NCBI RefSeq assembly: GCF_011089895.1
Contig: NZ_JAANAT010000001.1
Span: 2,480,001 to 2,544,000, forward strand
DNA: 64,000 nt
Direction: 5' to 3'
Source of the DNA: Mucilaginibacter inviolabilis
GTDB lineage: Bacteria; Bacteroidota; Bacteroidia; Sphingobacteriales; Sphingobacteriaceae
In this document: positions 1-7,482 of the stretch, in pieces
Layout of the letters: each line of letters opens with the position of its first letter
Position numbering within the stretch: the stretch's first letter is position 1
Notes under the pieces: model-generated
Seen by the model: only the letters and a program-made list of their open reading frames with translations
What the model was told of the DNA's origin: nothing
Databases searched by the model: none
Made by a program: the position numbers and the translations under genes

Positions 1-272
1 CCTGACCGTGTCTCTATGGTTTGTTCCCTTTTCTCAAGCCCTATAAAAGACGCTACCAATGTGTGCGATCCCGGTGTTACCCGTTTAATCTGGTAATGCC
101 CATTTTTATCGGTTAAAGTGGCCTTGTTAGTCCCTTTAATAGTTATGCTCACCAGATCGGCGGGCTTTCCGTCGGCTGTTTTTACAGAGCCACTGATGGT
201 TGCTGTTTGTGCTAATAAAGTTAAGGAGGGTAGCAGGAACAGAAGTAAACAATAAGTAATTTTTTTTATCAT
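1..272 (-). CDS. TonB-dependent receptor-like protein, N-terminal part (cut by window edge)
   Basis: Only the first 90 or so codons are inside the window, read leftwards from an ATG at 270-272. The protein opens with a lysine-rich n-region and a hydrophobic signal peptide ending near LLAQ, then a carboxypeptidase-regulatory-like beta-sandwich (ATISGSVKTADGKP, then TLTDKNGHYQI and a VASFIGLEK stretch). This arrangement is the usual N-terminus of Bacteroidota TonB-dependent outer-membrane receptors, and the residue pattern resembles the siderophore receptor at 15970. The plug and barrel would lie outside the window, so the final identity is an inference; a secreted protein with only the regulatory-like domain cannot be excluded. 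Confidence 0.7.
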   Translation of the reverse strand, partial: MIKKITYCLLLFLLPSLTLLAQTATISGSVKTADGKPADLVSITIKGTNKATLTDKNGHYQIKRVTPGSHTLVASFIGLEKREQTIETRS

Positions 273-460
273 AGTTGGTGATTTTGATATGGGGCAAAAG
301 TATCGTTTAAATCGCTCTCAAACAATACTGTTTAAAGCCGTTCCAAATAGGATTTTTCATTCATTTTAAGGGAGATACACATCTGTTTCCCGGATCTGTA
401 ACTATTGATAATTTTAATAAATTAAACAAGTATTGACAGTTAGTTTGTAATTTAGAGATT

Positions 461-1447
461 ATGAAAAACTCACCAATTACAAGCTACAAGGAGATTTCCC
501 GTTTTATACGGGTACAAATGATTTTATCATTGTTCTTTTTTTCAGCAATCAATGCCTTAGCTGTTCCGCTTGAAAAAGCGTCCGATGCAGCTGTTATCGG
601 GCGATGGGACATCACTATAGACAAGGCAGGTAAAAGTTTGCCGTCATGGTTAGAGGTGCAAAAATCGGGCACTCATATCCTCATCGGTCGTTTCACCTAC
701 GCTTTTGGAAGCGCGCGGCCTATCTCAGAAATTAAACCGCATGATGGTAAATATAGTTTCTCTATCCCACCCCAATGGGAAGAAGGAAACCGGAATATGG
801 ATTTTGAATTTGAGCTGAAGGGCGAGGAATTAGTGGGTACCATGGTATATACAGATGGGGTAACTTATCACTTTACCGGGGTACGGGCACCATCACTCAT
901 AAGGGCTAAGGATCCTGTTTGGGGAACGCCAATTAAATTGTTTAATGGTAAAGACACCAAAGGCTGGCATGCTGATGGTAAAAATCAGTGGACTGTTGAG
1001 TCGGGTATTTTACGGAGCCTGCACTCTGGTGCTAACCTGATCACTGATAAAACTTTTAATGACTTTAAACTGCATATTGAGTTTCGTTATCAAAAGGGTA
1101 GCAATAGCGGAGTTTATTTGAGAGGCCGGTATGAAGTACAGATCATGGATGTTAAAAGCGGCGAACCGGAACCTATCAACAACCAGTTCAGTGCCATTTA
1201 TGGCTTTTTGCCGCCGAACAAAATGATGGCAAAAGACGCAGGAGAGTGGCAATCATATGATATTACACTGGTAGGCAGGCTGGTTACTATAGTAGCCAAT
1301 GGCACTATGGTGATATGCAGACAGGAGATACCAGGAATTACCGGCGGAGCTTTCAATAGTAAAGAAGGCGAACCAGGACCTATTTTGATCCAGGGAGATC
1401 ATGGGCCGATTGATTATAGAAATATCGTGATCACGCCTGCTAAATAA
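461..1447 (+). CDS. Secreted DUF1080 (3-keto-disaccharide hydrolase-like) protein
   Basis: A 328-residue exported protein. The ATG at 461 gives a long N-terminus; a second Met at codon 20 (position 518) gives a normal signal peptide ending near INALA, so the true start is uncertain. Residues about 45-145 form a beta-rich domain (GRWDITID, then VRAPS). Residues about 155-328 match the DUF1080 pattern: LFNGKDTKGWHADG, a W-x-V-E-x-G-I-L strand, DFKLHIEFRY and NSGVYLRGRYEVQIMD. DUF1080 folds like concanavalin-type lectins and occurs in enzymes that hydrolyse 3-keto-glycosides; whether this one is catalytic is inferred. It stands alone, ending in a bidirectional terminator shared with the convergent DoxX-like gene. 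Confidence 0.8.
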   Translation: MKNSPITSYKEISRFIRVQMILSLFFFSAINALAVPLEKASDAAVIGRWDITIDKAGKSLPSWLEVQKSGTHILIGRFTYAFGSARPISEIKPHDGKYSFSIPPQWEEGNRNMDFEFELKGEELVGTMVYTDGVTYHFTGVRAPSLIRAKDPVWGTPIKLFNGKDTKGWHADGKNQWTVESGILRSLHSGANLITDKTFNDFKLHIEFRYQKGSNSGVYLRGRYEVQIMDVKSGEPEPINNQFSAIYGFLPPNKMMAKDAGEWQSYDITLVGRLVTIVANGTMVICRQEIPGITGGAFNSKEGEPGPILIQGDHGPIDYRNIVITPAK

Positions 1448-1471
1448 GGCTGTTAACTATTCTAATAAAAC

Positions 1472-1503
1472 AAAAATGCCTGAGCAGCTGCTCAGGCATT
1501 TTT
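1472..1503. terminator. Bidirectional intrinsic terminator
   Basis: A perfect 32-base palindrome: a 16-base arm beginning with five A and ending in TGAGCAG meets its exact complement, so either strand yields a stem followed by a U run. It lies between the convergent genes ending at 1447 (+) and 1536 (-). Confidence 0.85.
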
Positions 1504-1535
1504 GTTAAAGCGCCATTCTGTTTTAAACATGGCCA

Positions 1536-1940
1536 TTAATTCATCGCGTAGCTAGCCGGTTTAAAGTAGGTGGCAGAATATACCCTTCGGAACATAGTGT
1601 AAGTTACCGTTACCATAATAAACGCTATAATGGCATCTATGGCGCTTGCCAGCCCCAACACATTTACTTTGGAGGCAAAAGCGAAGATAATATCGAAGTA
1701 AATGCCTGCAAACACCCACTCTTTTAACCGGAGCAGTTTACCTGGTATTAGAAGAACAGCGATACCTACTACTTTGGCAACACCTAATATGTAAATAAAG
1801 TGAGGTGGGTAACCCAGTTTTAAAGTGATGTCCCAAACGAGTTTGTTGGCAGTGAGTTCACAAAATCCGCTTGTACCAAACCATAAAGAGGTAAGCGCGG
1901 TTCCTATCCAATAGATTGTTTTTGTTGTTTTAGTTGTCAT
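1536..1940 (-). CDS. DoxX-like family membrane protein
   Basis: A 134-residue protein with four hydrophobic segments (about residues 8-26, 45-65, 75-95 and 98-118) and the short polar loops of the DoxX-like family. The segment with LGYPPHFIYILGVAKVVGIAVLLIP is typical of that family: a proline-bearing loop followed by helix two with a conserved lysine. DoxX relatives are small inner-membrane proteins, some tied to redox or sulfur metabolism, but most Bacteroidota copies have no assigned role. It is monocistronic, with a 180-base leader upstream. A second, less similar DoxX-type protein is at 62612. Confidence 0.8.
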   Translation of the reverse strand: MTTKTTKTIYWIGTALTSLWFGTSGFCELTANKLVWDITLKLGYPPHFIYILGVAKVVGIAVLLIPGKLLRLKEWVFAGIYFDIIFAFASKVNVLGLASAIDAIIAFIMVTVTYTMFRRVYSATYFKPASYAMN

Positions 1941-2062
1941 GATTTCTAGTTTTTAATTTGTTTGTTGATTCAAAAATGGGCTTTACTTACTGAATGGCAG
2001 AGCAGTTTTCAAGCGAACCGGACAAAACGCATGACGGGAAAGACATTTTGATTATTAAATAA

Positions 2063-2105
2063 AAAATAAGCCCGGTGCCAGTGGATGGCACGGGGCTTAT
2101 TTTTA
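2063..2105 (-). terminator. Terminator after the GH30 gene
   Basis: A 15-base stem (ATAAGCCC.GTGCCA paired with its complement, one mismatch) around a five-base loop, followed on the minus strand by a T-rich stretch. It begins about 20 bases past the GH30 stop codon and closes PUL 1. Confidence 0.8.
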
Positions 2106-2124
2106 TAGATACAGAATATCTGTT

Positions 2125-3645
2125 TTACTTAACAACTCCCGTAAGGGTAATAACCGAACGGGACGGGACAGTTACTTTTGATCCATCAATTTTACGGGCT
2201 TTAAGTTCATCCACCTGCGACGTTAGGTACAAGGTATTAAACCGAGCCTGGCTATTGAGATCTGCAACCACATCATCAGCATTAGGATTGATGATAACCG
2301 CAACTATATTTCTCCCATCCTTAAAGGCCGAAATAAGCAGCGGTTTACCCGTTGAGGATGAAATTGTCGCGCCAATCCGCACGGCGCCTGGTCTGATGAA
2401 CCTGCTATAATTACCCATAGCCCAAAGCATTTTGCTGGTATAAAAGTTACCATCGGTTTTATTTTTATCTATATAAATAAGACCATCTTTATAATCATAA
2501 GCTGAGATGGCTGTCCACCATTGCCACGCCGAAGCATTAGCCACCGTAAGATCGGTATGGATCACCGAAGCCAGGTACAAGGCCGCATCAATACCCAGGT
2601 CGCGTTTGCTACCATCCATTTCGCCTGCATTATCACCTAAAATACAATATTCGGATTGCCAGTAGCCGAGACCTTTGATAGCCGTTACATTATCGGCCAG
2701 CTCCTTACGTACCTTTACAGCTGTTGCCAGTGGCGATGTGGTAAAGTAACTATGTGCAGATATGGTTTTACTTACACCGGGTAAAGCACCGAGGTAATTT
2801 GCAGAGCCCGACTTAAAAAAATCATTTATTTGATTACCTTTTCCTGGCTTATCACCTTTGGTAAATAGATAGTTAATGCTCCCGGCTTCGCCAACAAGAA
2901 TTTTCGAACCGATTTTTTTAGCCTCAAATTCTTTATTAATAGATCTGATGACGCCGGCAATTTCCGTGTTGTTATAAGGGCTCCCCTCCTGCCCGCCATC
3001 GCTCCAATCCCACTGAGGCTCATTGATAGGGCTTATATAATCGAATTTAACTTTACTTACCTGCTCTACACCTTTTACAACTTTTGCCAGAAAGGCAGCG
3101 AAATTGGCATAATGATCGGCATCAATATTTACTTTTCCCCCGCTGGCGTAAGCCTTTTTGTTTATGGTAAACTGCACCGGCGGGCTATTGGTAAAACCTA
3201 AAAACTGCTTTACACCACGTTTTTTTGCCGCCTTTAAAAACCAAACCTGCCCGGCCTGATTTTGCCAGCTGTACGTACCATCGGTATTTAAAAATGATTC
3301 AGCCCGACGCCATTCGTCATTAATGCCGCTTTCACTTCCCTGCTGGGCACTGCCAGCTCCTATATTGAACCGCCATAATGATAAACCAATTCCTTTTGGA
3401 GAACCATCGGCATCAATATCCTGGCTAAAAAGCAGATCCGCAATTTTGTTTCGCTTATCATCGGGCCAGTTGCCTACAAACTGGCATGACCAGGCATCAG
3501 ACGCACCAAAATTGCTGATAGTTTGGTATGTTTTCGAAAAATCAATATCGATGGTCGCTTCCTTATGCTGGCCAATGGCTAAAGAAACATTAAGCGCTAA
3601 AGCAATACCTGTAAGAAATATTTTTTTTGTTGTAGATATCATCAT
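2125..3645 (-). CDS. Secreted glycoside hydrolase family 30 enzyme
   Basis: A 506-residue exported enzyme with a signal peptide ending near SLAIGQ. It follows the GH30 layout (COG5520): an early QTISNFGASDAW strand, a GLSLWRFNIGAGS block, then the acid/base glutamate in SPINEPQW (Glu209) and the nucleophile in GYWQSEYCIL (Glu332). A TIM barrel covers about residues 40-420 and a beta-sandwich of the GH30 type about 420-506. GH30 members cut beta-1,6-glucan, beta-1,6-galactan, glucuronoxylan or fucosides; the sequence looks closer to endo-beta-1,6-glycanases than to glucosylceramidases, but subfamily is not settled by eye. It is the last gene of PUL 1 and its own terminator follows. The GH5 terminator at 3659 separates it partly from the gene before it. 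Confidence 0.85.
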   Translation of the reverse strand: MMISTTKKIFLTGIALALNVSLAIGQHKEATIDIDFSKTYQTISNFGASDAWSCQFVGNWPDDKRNKIADLLFSQDIDADGSPKGIGLSLWRFNIGAGSAQQGSESGINDEWRRAESFLNTDGTYSWQNQAGQVWFLKAAKKRGVKQFLGFTNSPPVQFTINKKAYASGGKVNIDADHYANFAAFLAKVVKGVEQVSKVKFDYISPINEPQWDWSDGGQEGSPYNNTEIAGVIRSINKEFEAKKIGSKILVGEAGSINYLFTKGDKPGKGNQINDFFKSGSANYLGALPGVSKTISAHSYFTTSPLATAVKVRKELADNVTAIKGLGYWQSEYCILGDNAGEMDGSKRDLGIDAALYLASVIHTDLTVANASAWQWWTAISAYDYKDGLIYIDKNKTDGNFYTSKMLWAMGNYSRFIRPGAVRIGATISSSTGKPLLISAFKDGRNIVAVIINPNADDVVADLNSQARFNTLYLTSQVDELKARKIDGSKVTVPSRSVITLTGVVK

Positions 3646-3658
3646 TATTCAGATCAAC

Positions 3659-3690
3659 AATAAAGCAGGACCTTCCGATCCTGCTTTATT
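3659..3690 (-). terminator. Terminator between GH5 and GH30 genes
   Basis: A perfect 12-base stem (AATAAAGCAGGA and its complement) around an eight-base loop, starting six bases past the GH5 stop codon. It would cut or reduce read-through into the GH30 gene 45 bases further on. Confidence 0.75.
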
Positions 3691-3695
3691 GTAAT

Positions 3696-5192
3696 TTATT
3701 GTTGTACGATTTGCCATTGCTGGTTGTTGCCACCGCCCCATGGCCATTGGATAATACCCGCGCCATTAGCGGTCGAGGCGCCATTAACATCAAGCGCGAG
3801 ACCGCTGTTACGGTTAATAGTTTTATATACGCCAGTACTAGTGGCCGTAAGCTGCCATTGTTGGTTATTACCCCCGTTCCATGGCCACTGTATAATACCG
3901 GCGCCATTAGCTGTTGAGCTCATATTAACATCAAGCGCCTGGCCGCTGTTGCGGTTGGTGATTTTATAATATCCACCACCGTTATCGGTAATTTGCCATT
4001 GTTGATTGTTGCCGCCATTTTGCGGCCATTGTATAATACCAGCACCGTTGGCAGTTGAAGCTCCGTTAACATCAAGCGCCTGCCCGCTGTTAAGGTTCAG
4101 GAAGCGGTAATAAGCTCCGGTATAAAAGGTATCGGTACCACCAGCGCCAACTCCCCAGGCATATTTTAAACGGCTTAAGCCTGATGCATTGGTGGTACTA
4201 ACCGTTGGACTGGCAGCACTGCCACCCAGCTGTTGTATAGCATAACCATCACCGTTACGAATACCCGGCCAGTAAACAGCTCCCATACCTAATGACCTAA
4301 TTACATTAGTTAACCCTTGTATGTAAGCTATATCTGCACTGCCGCCAATGGCGCCGGTGTAATTTATGCCACTGTTCATGGTATCACCAAACTCCGTAAA
4401 TACAGCGCGGTTTCCATAACTTCCGATATTGCCTTTCGCCCTATTTTCCCATTGTGCCGCTGTTGTAAGTCCTCCGCTGCTAAAAAAAGTATAATCGTGG
4501 ATGGATAACAGGCAGTTAGTAAAGCGGCTATCGGCACCTACACCAGTAATATCCTGCGCATATGATGTTCCGTCGATAAGTATATGTCCTTGTGGCACCG
4601 ATGGATATGTACTCAGCCATTGTGCACAAATGGTAGTCCAGTCTGACAGAGAATAGCCATGCGGTTCGTTAAATATCTCGAAATATACATGCGCGTTGTT
4701 GCCATATTTGGTCACAACGGTTTGCCACATAGACCAGAATTGGGTAGTGTTATCAATCTTACCATCCTGTGATGATTTGCCTTCCCAATATCCCAGTATC
4801 ACGTTCATTCCTTTGCTTACAGCTTTATCAATAACGCCGGTGTAAGAATTCCACCAGGTTTGTGATACAGTGGAGTAATTGACAGGTAACCGGACTGTGT
4901 TTGCTCCTGTATTGGTTTGAATGCCCGATAATATGGCATCAGCCTTTGCAGATACGGTAGCATAACTGTCTGATGATGTTAAACCGCTTAACACCAGTAT
5001 CCCATCGCTGAAATTATCACTATCACAAGCCCAGTTCACGCCCTGAAGAGCGCTTGCCGGCGTCGAGTTAAGTTTTATTGTTTTTGTTTTTACGTCGTCT
5101 GTGGATGACGATCCTTTTACCGCGGTAATATCCTTTTTACACCCTGCCATCAAACAACACCCCGCTATTAGTAAAATGCCTTGGTTTTTCAT
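3696..5192 (-). CDS. GH5 endoglycanase lipoprotein with three C-terminal ricin-type repeats
   Basis: Start placed at the ATG at 5190-5192 because it gives a lipoprotein signal with lipobox LMAGC (Cys18); the open frame continues upstream but without signal-peptide character. The 498-residue product has a GH5 barrel at about residues 45-350, with acid/base Glu176 in FEIFNEPHG and nucleophile Glu267 in AVFTEFGD. Residues 361-498 are three copies of a beta-trefoil subunit of the ricin B/CBM13 kind, each with LDVN...ANGAGIIQW and GNNQQWQ motifs. GH5 enzymes cut beta-glucans, mannans or xylans; CBM13 modules bind xylan, galactose or arabinofuranose chains. A surface-anchored endo-enzyme of PUL 1 that feeds SusC/SusD is the likely role. 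The exact substrate is not visible. Confidence 0.85.
   Translation of the reverse strand: MKNQGILLIAGCCLMAGCKKDITAVKGSSSTDDVKTKTIKLNSTPASALQGVNWACDSDNFSDGILVLSGLTSSDSYATVSAKADAILSGIQTNTGANTVRLPVNYSTVSQTWWNSYTGVIDKAVSKGMNVILGYWEGKSSQDGKIDNTTQFWSMWQTVVTKYGNNAHVYFEIFNEPHGYSLSDWTTICAQWLSTYPSVPQGHILIDGTSYAQDITGVGADSRFTNCLLSIHDYTFFSSGGLTTAAQWENRAKGNIGSYGNRAVFTEFGDTMNSGINYTGAIGGSADIAYIQGLTNVIRSLGMGAVYWPGIRNGDGYAIQQLGGSAASPTVSTTNASGLSRLKYAWGVGAGGTDTFYTGAYYRFLNLNSGQALDVNGASTANGAGIIQWPQNGGNNQQWQITDNGGGYYKITNRNSGQALDVNMSSTANGAGIIQWPWNGGNNQQWQLTATSTGVYKTINRNSGLALDVNGASTANGAGIIQWPWGGGNNQQWQIVQQ
3699..4112 (-). repeat. Three tandem ricin-module repeats within the GH5 gene
   Basis: Three consecutive units of roughly 135-140 bases encode nearly identical QxW-type beta-trefoil subunits. 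The DNA is also strongly conserved between units: the segment coding TANGAGIIQWP recurs almost unchanged near 3750, 3895 and 4030. This suggests recent duplication or conversion. Confidence 0.85.
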
Positions 5193-5319
5193 AATTTGGT
5201 ATAGGTTAGTATGAGGTAAAAAGGGGCGAAAACTTTCCCGCCCCCCCAGAATAATTTTATCAGCAACCGGTACTTTGAACCGATTCAATCGCACGGTATC
5301 GAAAATACAATGCGTGCCA

Positions 5320-5706
5320 CTAATTAGTAATACCTACGGTGAGGTTGTTTTGCGCGTTTATGGTATAAACAGCTCCGTGACCATTAGCGTTATTGATGAA
5401 CGTTGGTGTGCTCCCGCCCCCATCTAAACGATAATTGTAAGTACCCGGTCCGGTAGTATAAATACCTACGGTGTACTGGCCAGGAGTTATAGGTCCGTAA
5501 CTTCCGGTGGTTCCGGGTGCAACAGTGATGGTGTGGGTGGTTGGGCCGCTCAATTCTATGGTACAAGTGTAGGATGTTGTATTATAGTAATTGACACCGA
5601 TACTAAATTTGTACGGATGGGTTACAGCATGTTTTTCAATTTTCATAGACTGAGAAACGAAAAACGAAGAAAAGCACAGGAAGAGAATTAACATTTTTGT
5701 TTTCAT
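5320..5706 (-). CDS. Small secreted beta-rich protein of PUL 1 (unrecognised)
   Basis: A 128-residue protein with a clear signal peptide (hydrophobic MLILFLCFSSFFVSQS) and no lipobox cysteine. The mature part is rich in Thr, Gly, Tyr and Asn, has alternating polar/hydrophobic strands (TCTIELSG, THTITVAPGTT, QYTVGIYTTG), and ends in NLTVGITN, so a small all-beta fold is likely. I recognise no family. It sits 85 bases after SusD and 127 bases before the GH5 start, in the place where other PULs carry a surface glycan-binding protein, but it is far smaller than those proteins and apparently not lipidated. A small carbohydrate-binding module or a surface structural protein are both possible. Confidence 0.7.
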   Translation of the reverse strand: MKTKMLILFLCFSSFFVSQSMKIEKHAVTHPYKFSIGVNYYNTTSYTCTIELSGPTTHTITVAPGTTGSYGPITPGQYTVGIYTTGPGTYNYRLDGGGSTPTFINNANGHGAVYTINAQNNLTVGITN

Positions 5707-5791
5707 AATTGTATGGTTTTAATTGATTTGAAATGTTGTTTAAAAGGAGACCCTACCGGGCCTCCCTGATTGATATAGGTATTTGGGATTT

Positions 5792-7471
5792 TTAATTTGT
5801 ATAGCCCGGATTTTGTTTTAACTGTCCGTTTGAAGCCTGTATCTCGGCCAAAGGTATTGGCAACCAATAATGCTGCGACTGAAACGCGCGGCCGGTTAAC
5901 GCTATCTTTGGAGCATAACTGTAGCCAGAAGCGTTGGCTGTATTTATACCTACCGCTACACCATAAGCAGGAACATTTTCAGTTTGATCGGCAATTTTCC
6001 ACCTGCGCACATCGTAAAAGCGGTGTTCTTCAAAAGCAAGCTCAATCTGTCTTTCATTTCTGATAGCGGTACGCATATCATTTTGCGATAAGCCCGACAA
6101 CACAGGCATATTCACAGATGCGCGCTGCCTGATGGTGTTAATGGCCTGGTAAACGCTCGCGTCGGGCCCAACGGCTTCATTTTGTGCTTCGGCATAGTTA
6201 AGCAGAATTTCGGCATACCTGAAATAGATCCAAGGCTGTGCACCTGCCTCGCTTGAATTGGTGATAGAATAATTATCATTCGCAAATTTTCTCAGGTAAT
6301 AACCGGTTTTACTCGCGTTTTGCGGATTCGGACCCTGGTTACTGTCTTTGCCACCCGGCAAAAATACCTGGACAACATTGCCCCTGTATGGCGCCCCATT
6401 GTAAAGAATAGTTGCATAAAACCGCGGATCGCGGTTAACATATGGGTTTTGTGAATCATAACCCGATGCCGGATCGGTGATCGCTTTGCCATTACTCATT
6501 GGATAAGCATCTACCATATTTTGCAGGGGTACATTACCACCATAACCGCCATAACTGTTAGGTCCATTGTCCAGCTCTATAGGGAGGTGGGCCGCTGTAA
6601 CCGGGTAAAATAACCTTTCAAATATAATTTCGTTACTATTGGGTGTTAAAAATAACTGGCCATAGCCGCCCTGGAACAAACTGTATTTGCCCAGATCCAT
6701 CACTGCTTTAGCGGCCGCGGCGGCAGCCTGCCAGGTCCCTGCATTATATAAAGGGCTAGCAGCATAAAGCAGTAATCTTGATTTTAGAGCCAACGCAGCA
6801 CCCTTTGTTGCCCTGCCTAAGGCCCATGTTGTGCCGTTATCCACCGGGAGCCTTGAGGCTGCATCGTCCAATTGAGAACTGGCATAAGTAATAGATTCCG
6901 TAATAGAAGCACGATTAAAAAGGCTCGGATCCTGCAGGTTATCCGTTAGTTCGGTTACCTTATCACCCATTAATACAACACCACCATAGTTACGGATAAG
7001 ATCCTGATACCTGAACGCCCTGATAAATTCAAGCTCGCCGATCAGTTTATTTTTATGCCCGGCGCTTAATGGCAAACCGTTTATAACGCTTAAAGCATAA
7101 TTACATTCCCGGATACTACGGTAACTGCGTGCCCAAATAGTCCCCGCATCGCCAAGATTGTTAGGAGCTAACTGACCTTGCTGGATAACCCAGGTATTAT
7201 CATTGTTGTTGTATATCGATTCGTCTGTCAGTGAGCTCCAAAGTGCCCATTGAAAGCCCCGGCCAAAACCGGTATCGTCATCTTCTTTATCCTGTAATTT
7301 AACACCGATATACCTGTTGATCACATAAGCTTCAAAAAGTGATGTATCGGATAAAATAGAGGCATTACTTATTCTGTCGGTAGGTGGTGTGGATAGGAAA
7401 TCTTTTTTACAGGATGTCATAAACACAACGCAAAGCGCCAGGCAGCCTGTTATATATTTTATATTTTTCAT
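5792..7471 (-). CDS. SusD/RagB family starch-binding-like lipoprotein
   Basis: A 559-residue SusD homolog. Its lipobox ends at Cys21 (VFMTSCKKDFLSTPP), the usual SusD opening. The interior has the TPR-like helices of the family (GELEFIRAFRYQDLIRNYGGV, ALKSRLLLYAASPLYN), and the C-terminal block has YAEILLNYAEAQNEA, INTIRQRA, the RNERQIELAFEEHRFYDVRRW segment and PLAEIQASNGQLKQNPGY. SusD proteins cap the SusC barrel and bind the glycan at the cell surface. The gene starts 11 bases after the SusC stop codon, so the two are co-transcribed. The glycan it binds cannot be read from sequence. Confidence 0.95.
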   Translation of the reverse strand: MKNIKYITGCLALCVVFMTSCKKDFLSTPPTDRISNASILSDTSLFEAYVINRYIGVKLQDKEDDDTGFGRGFQWALWSSLTDESIYNNNDNTWVIQQGQLAPNNLGDAGTIWARSYRSIRECNYALSVINGLPLSAGHKNKLIGELEFIRAFRYQDLIRNYGGVVLMGDKVTELTDNLQDPSLFNRASITESITYASSQLDDAASRLPVDNGTTWALGRATKGAALALKSRLLLYAASPLYNAGTWQAAAAAAKAVMDLGKYSLFQGGYGQLFLTPNSNEIIFERLFYPVTAAHLPIELDNGPNSYGGYGGNVPLQNMVDAYPMSNGKAITDPASGYDSQNPYVNRDPRFYATILYNGAPYRGNVVQVFLPGGKDSNQGPNPQNASKTGYYLRKFANDNYSITNSSEAGAQPWIYFRYAEILLNYAEAQNEAVGPDASVYQAINTIRQRASVNMPVLSGLSQNDMRTAIRNERQIELAFEEHRFYDVRRWKIADQTENVPAYGVAVGINTANASGYSYAPKIALTGRAFQSQHYWLPIPLAEIQASNGQLKQNPGYTN

Positions 7472-7482
7472 AATGCTGAATA

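Noticed and set aside
3699..4112. Tandem repeats that could suggest a CRISPR array
   Set aside because: The units are about 140 bases and code for ricin-type modules in frame; no spacer pattern.
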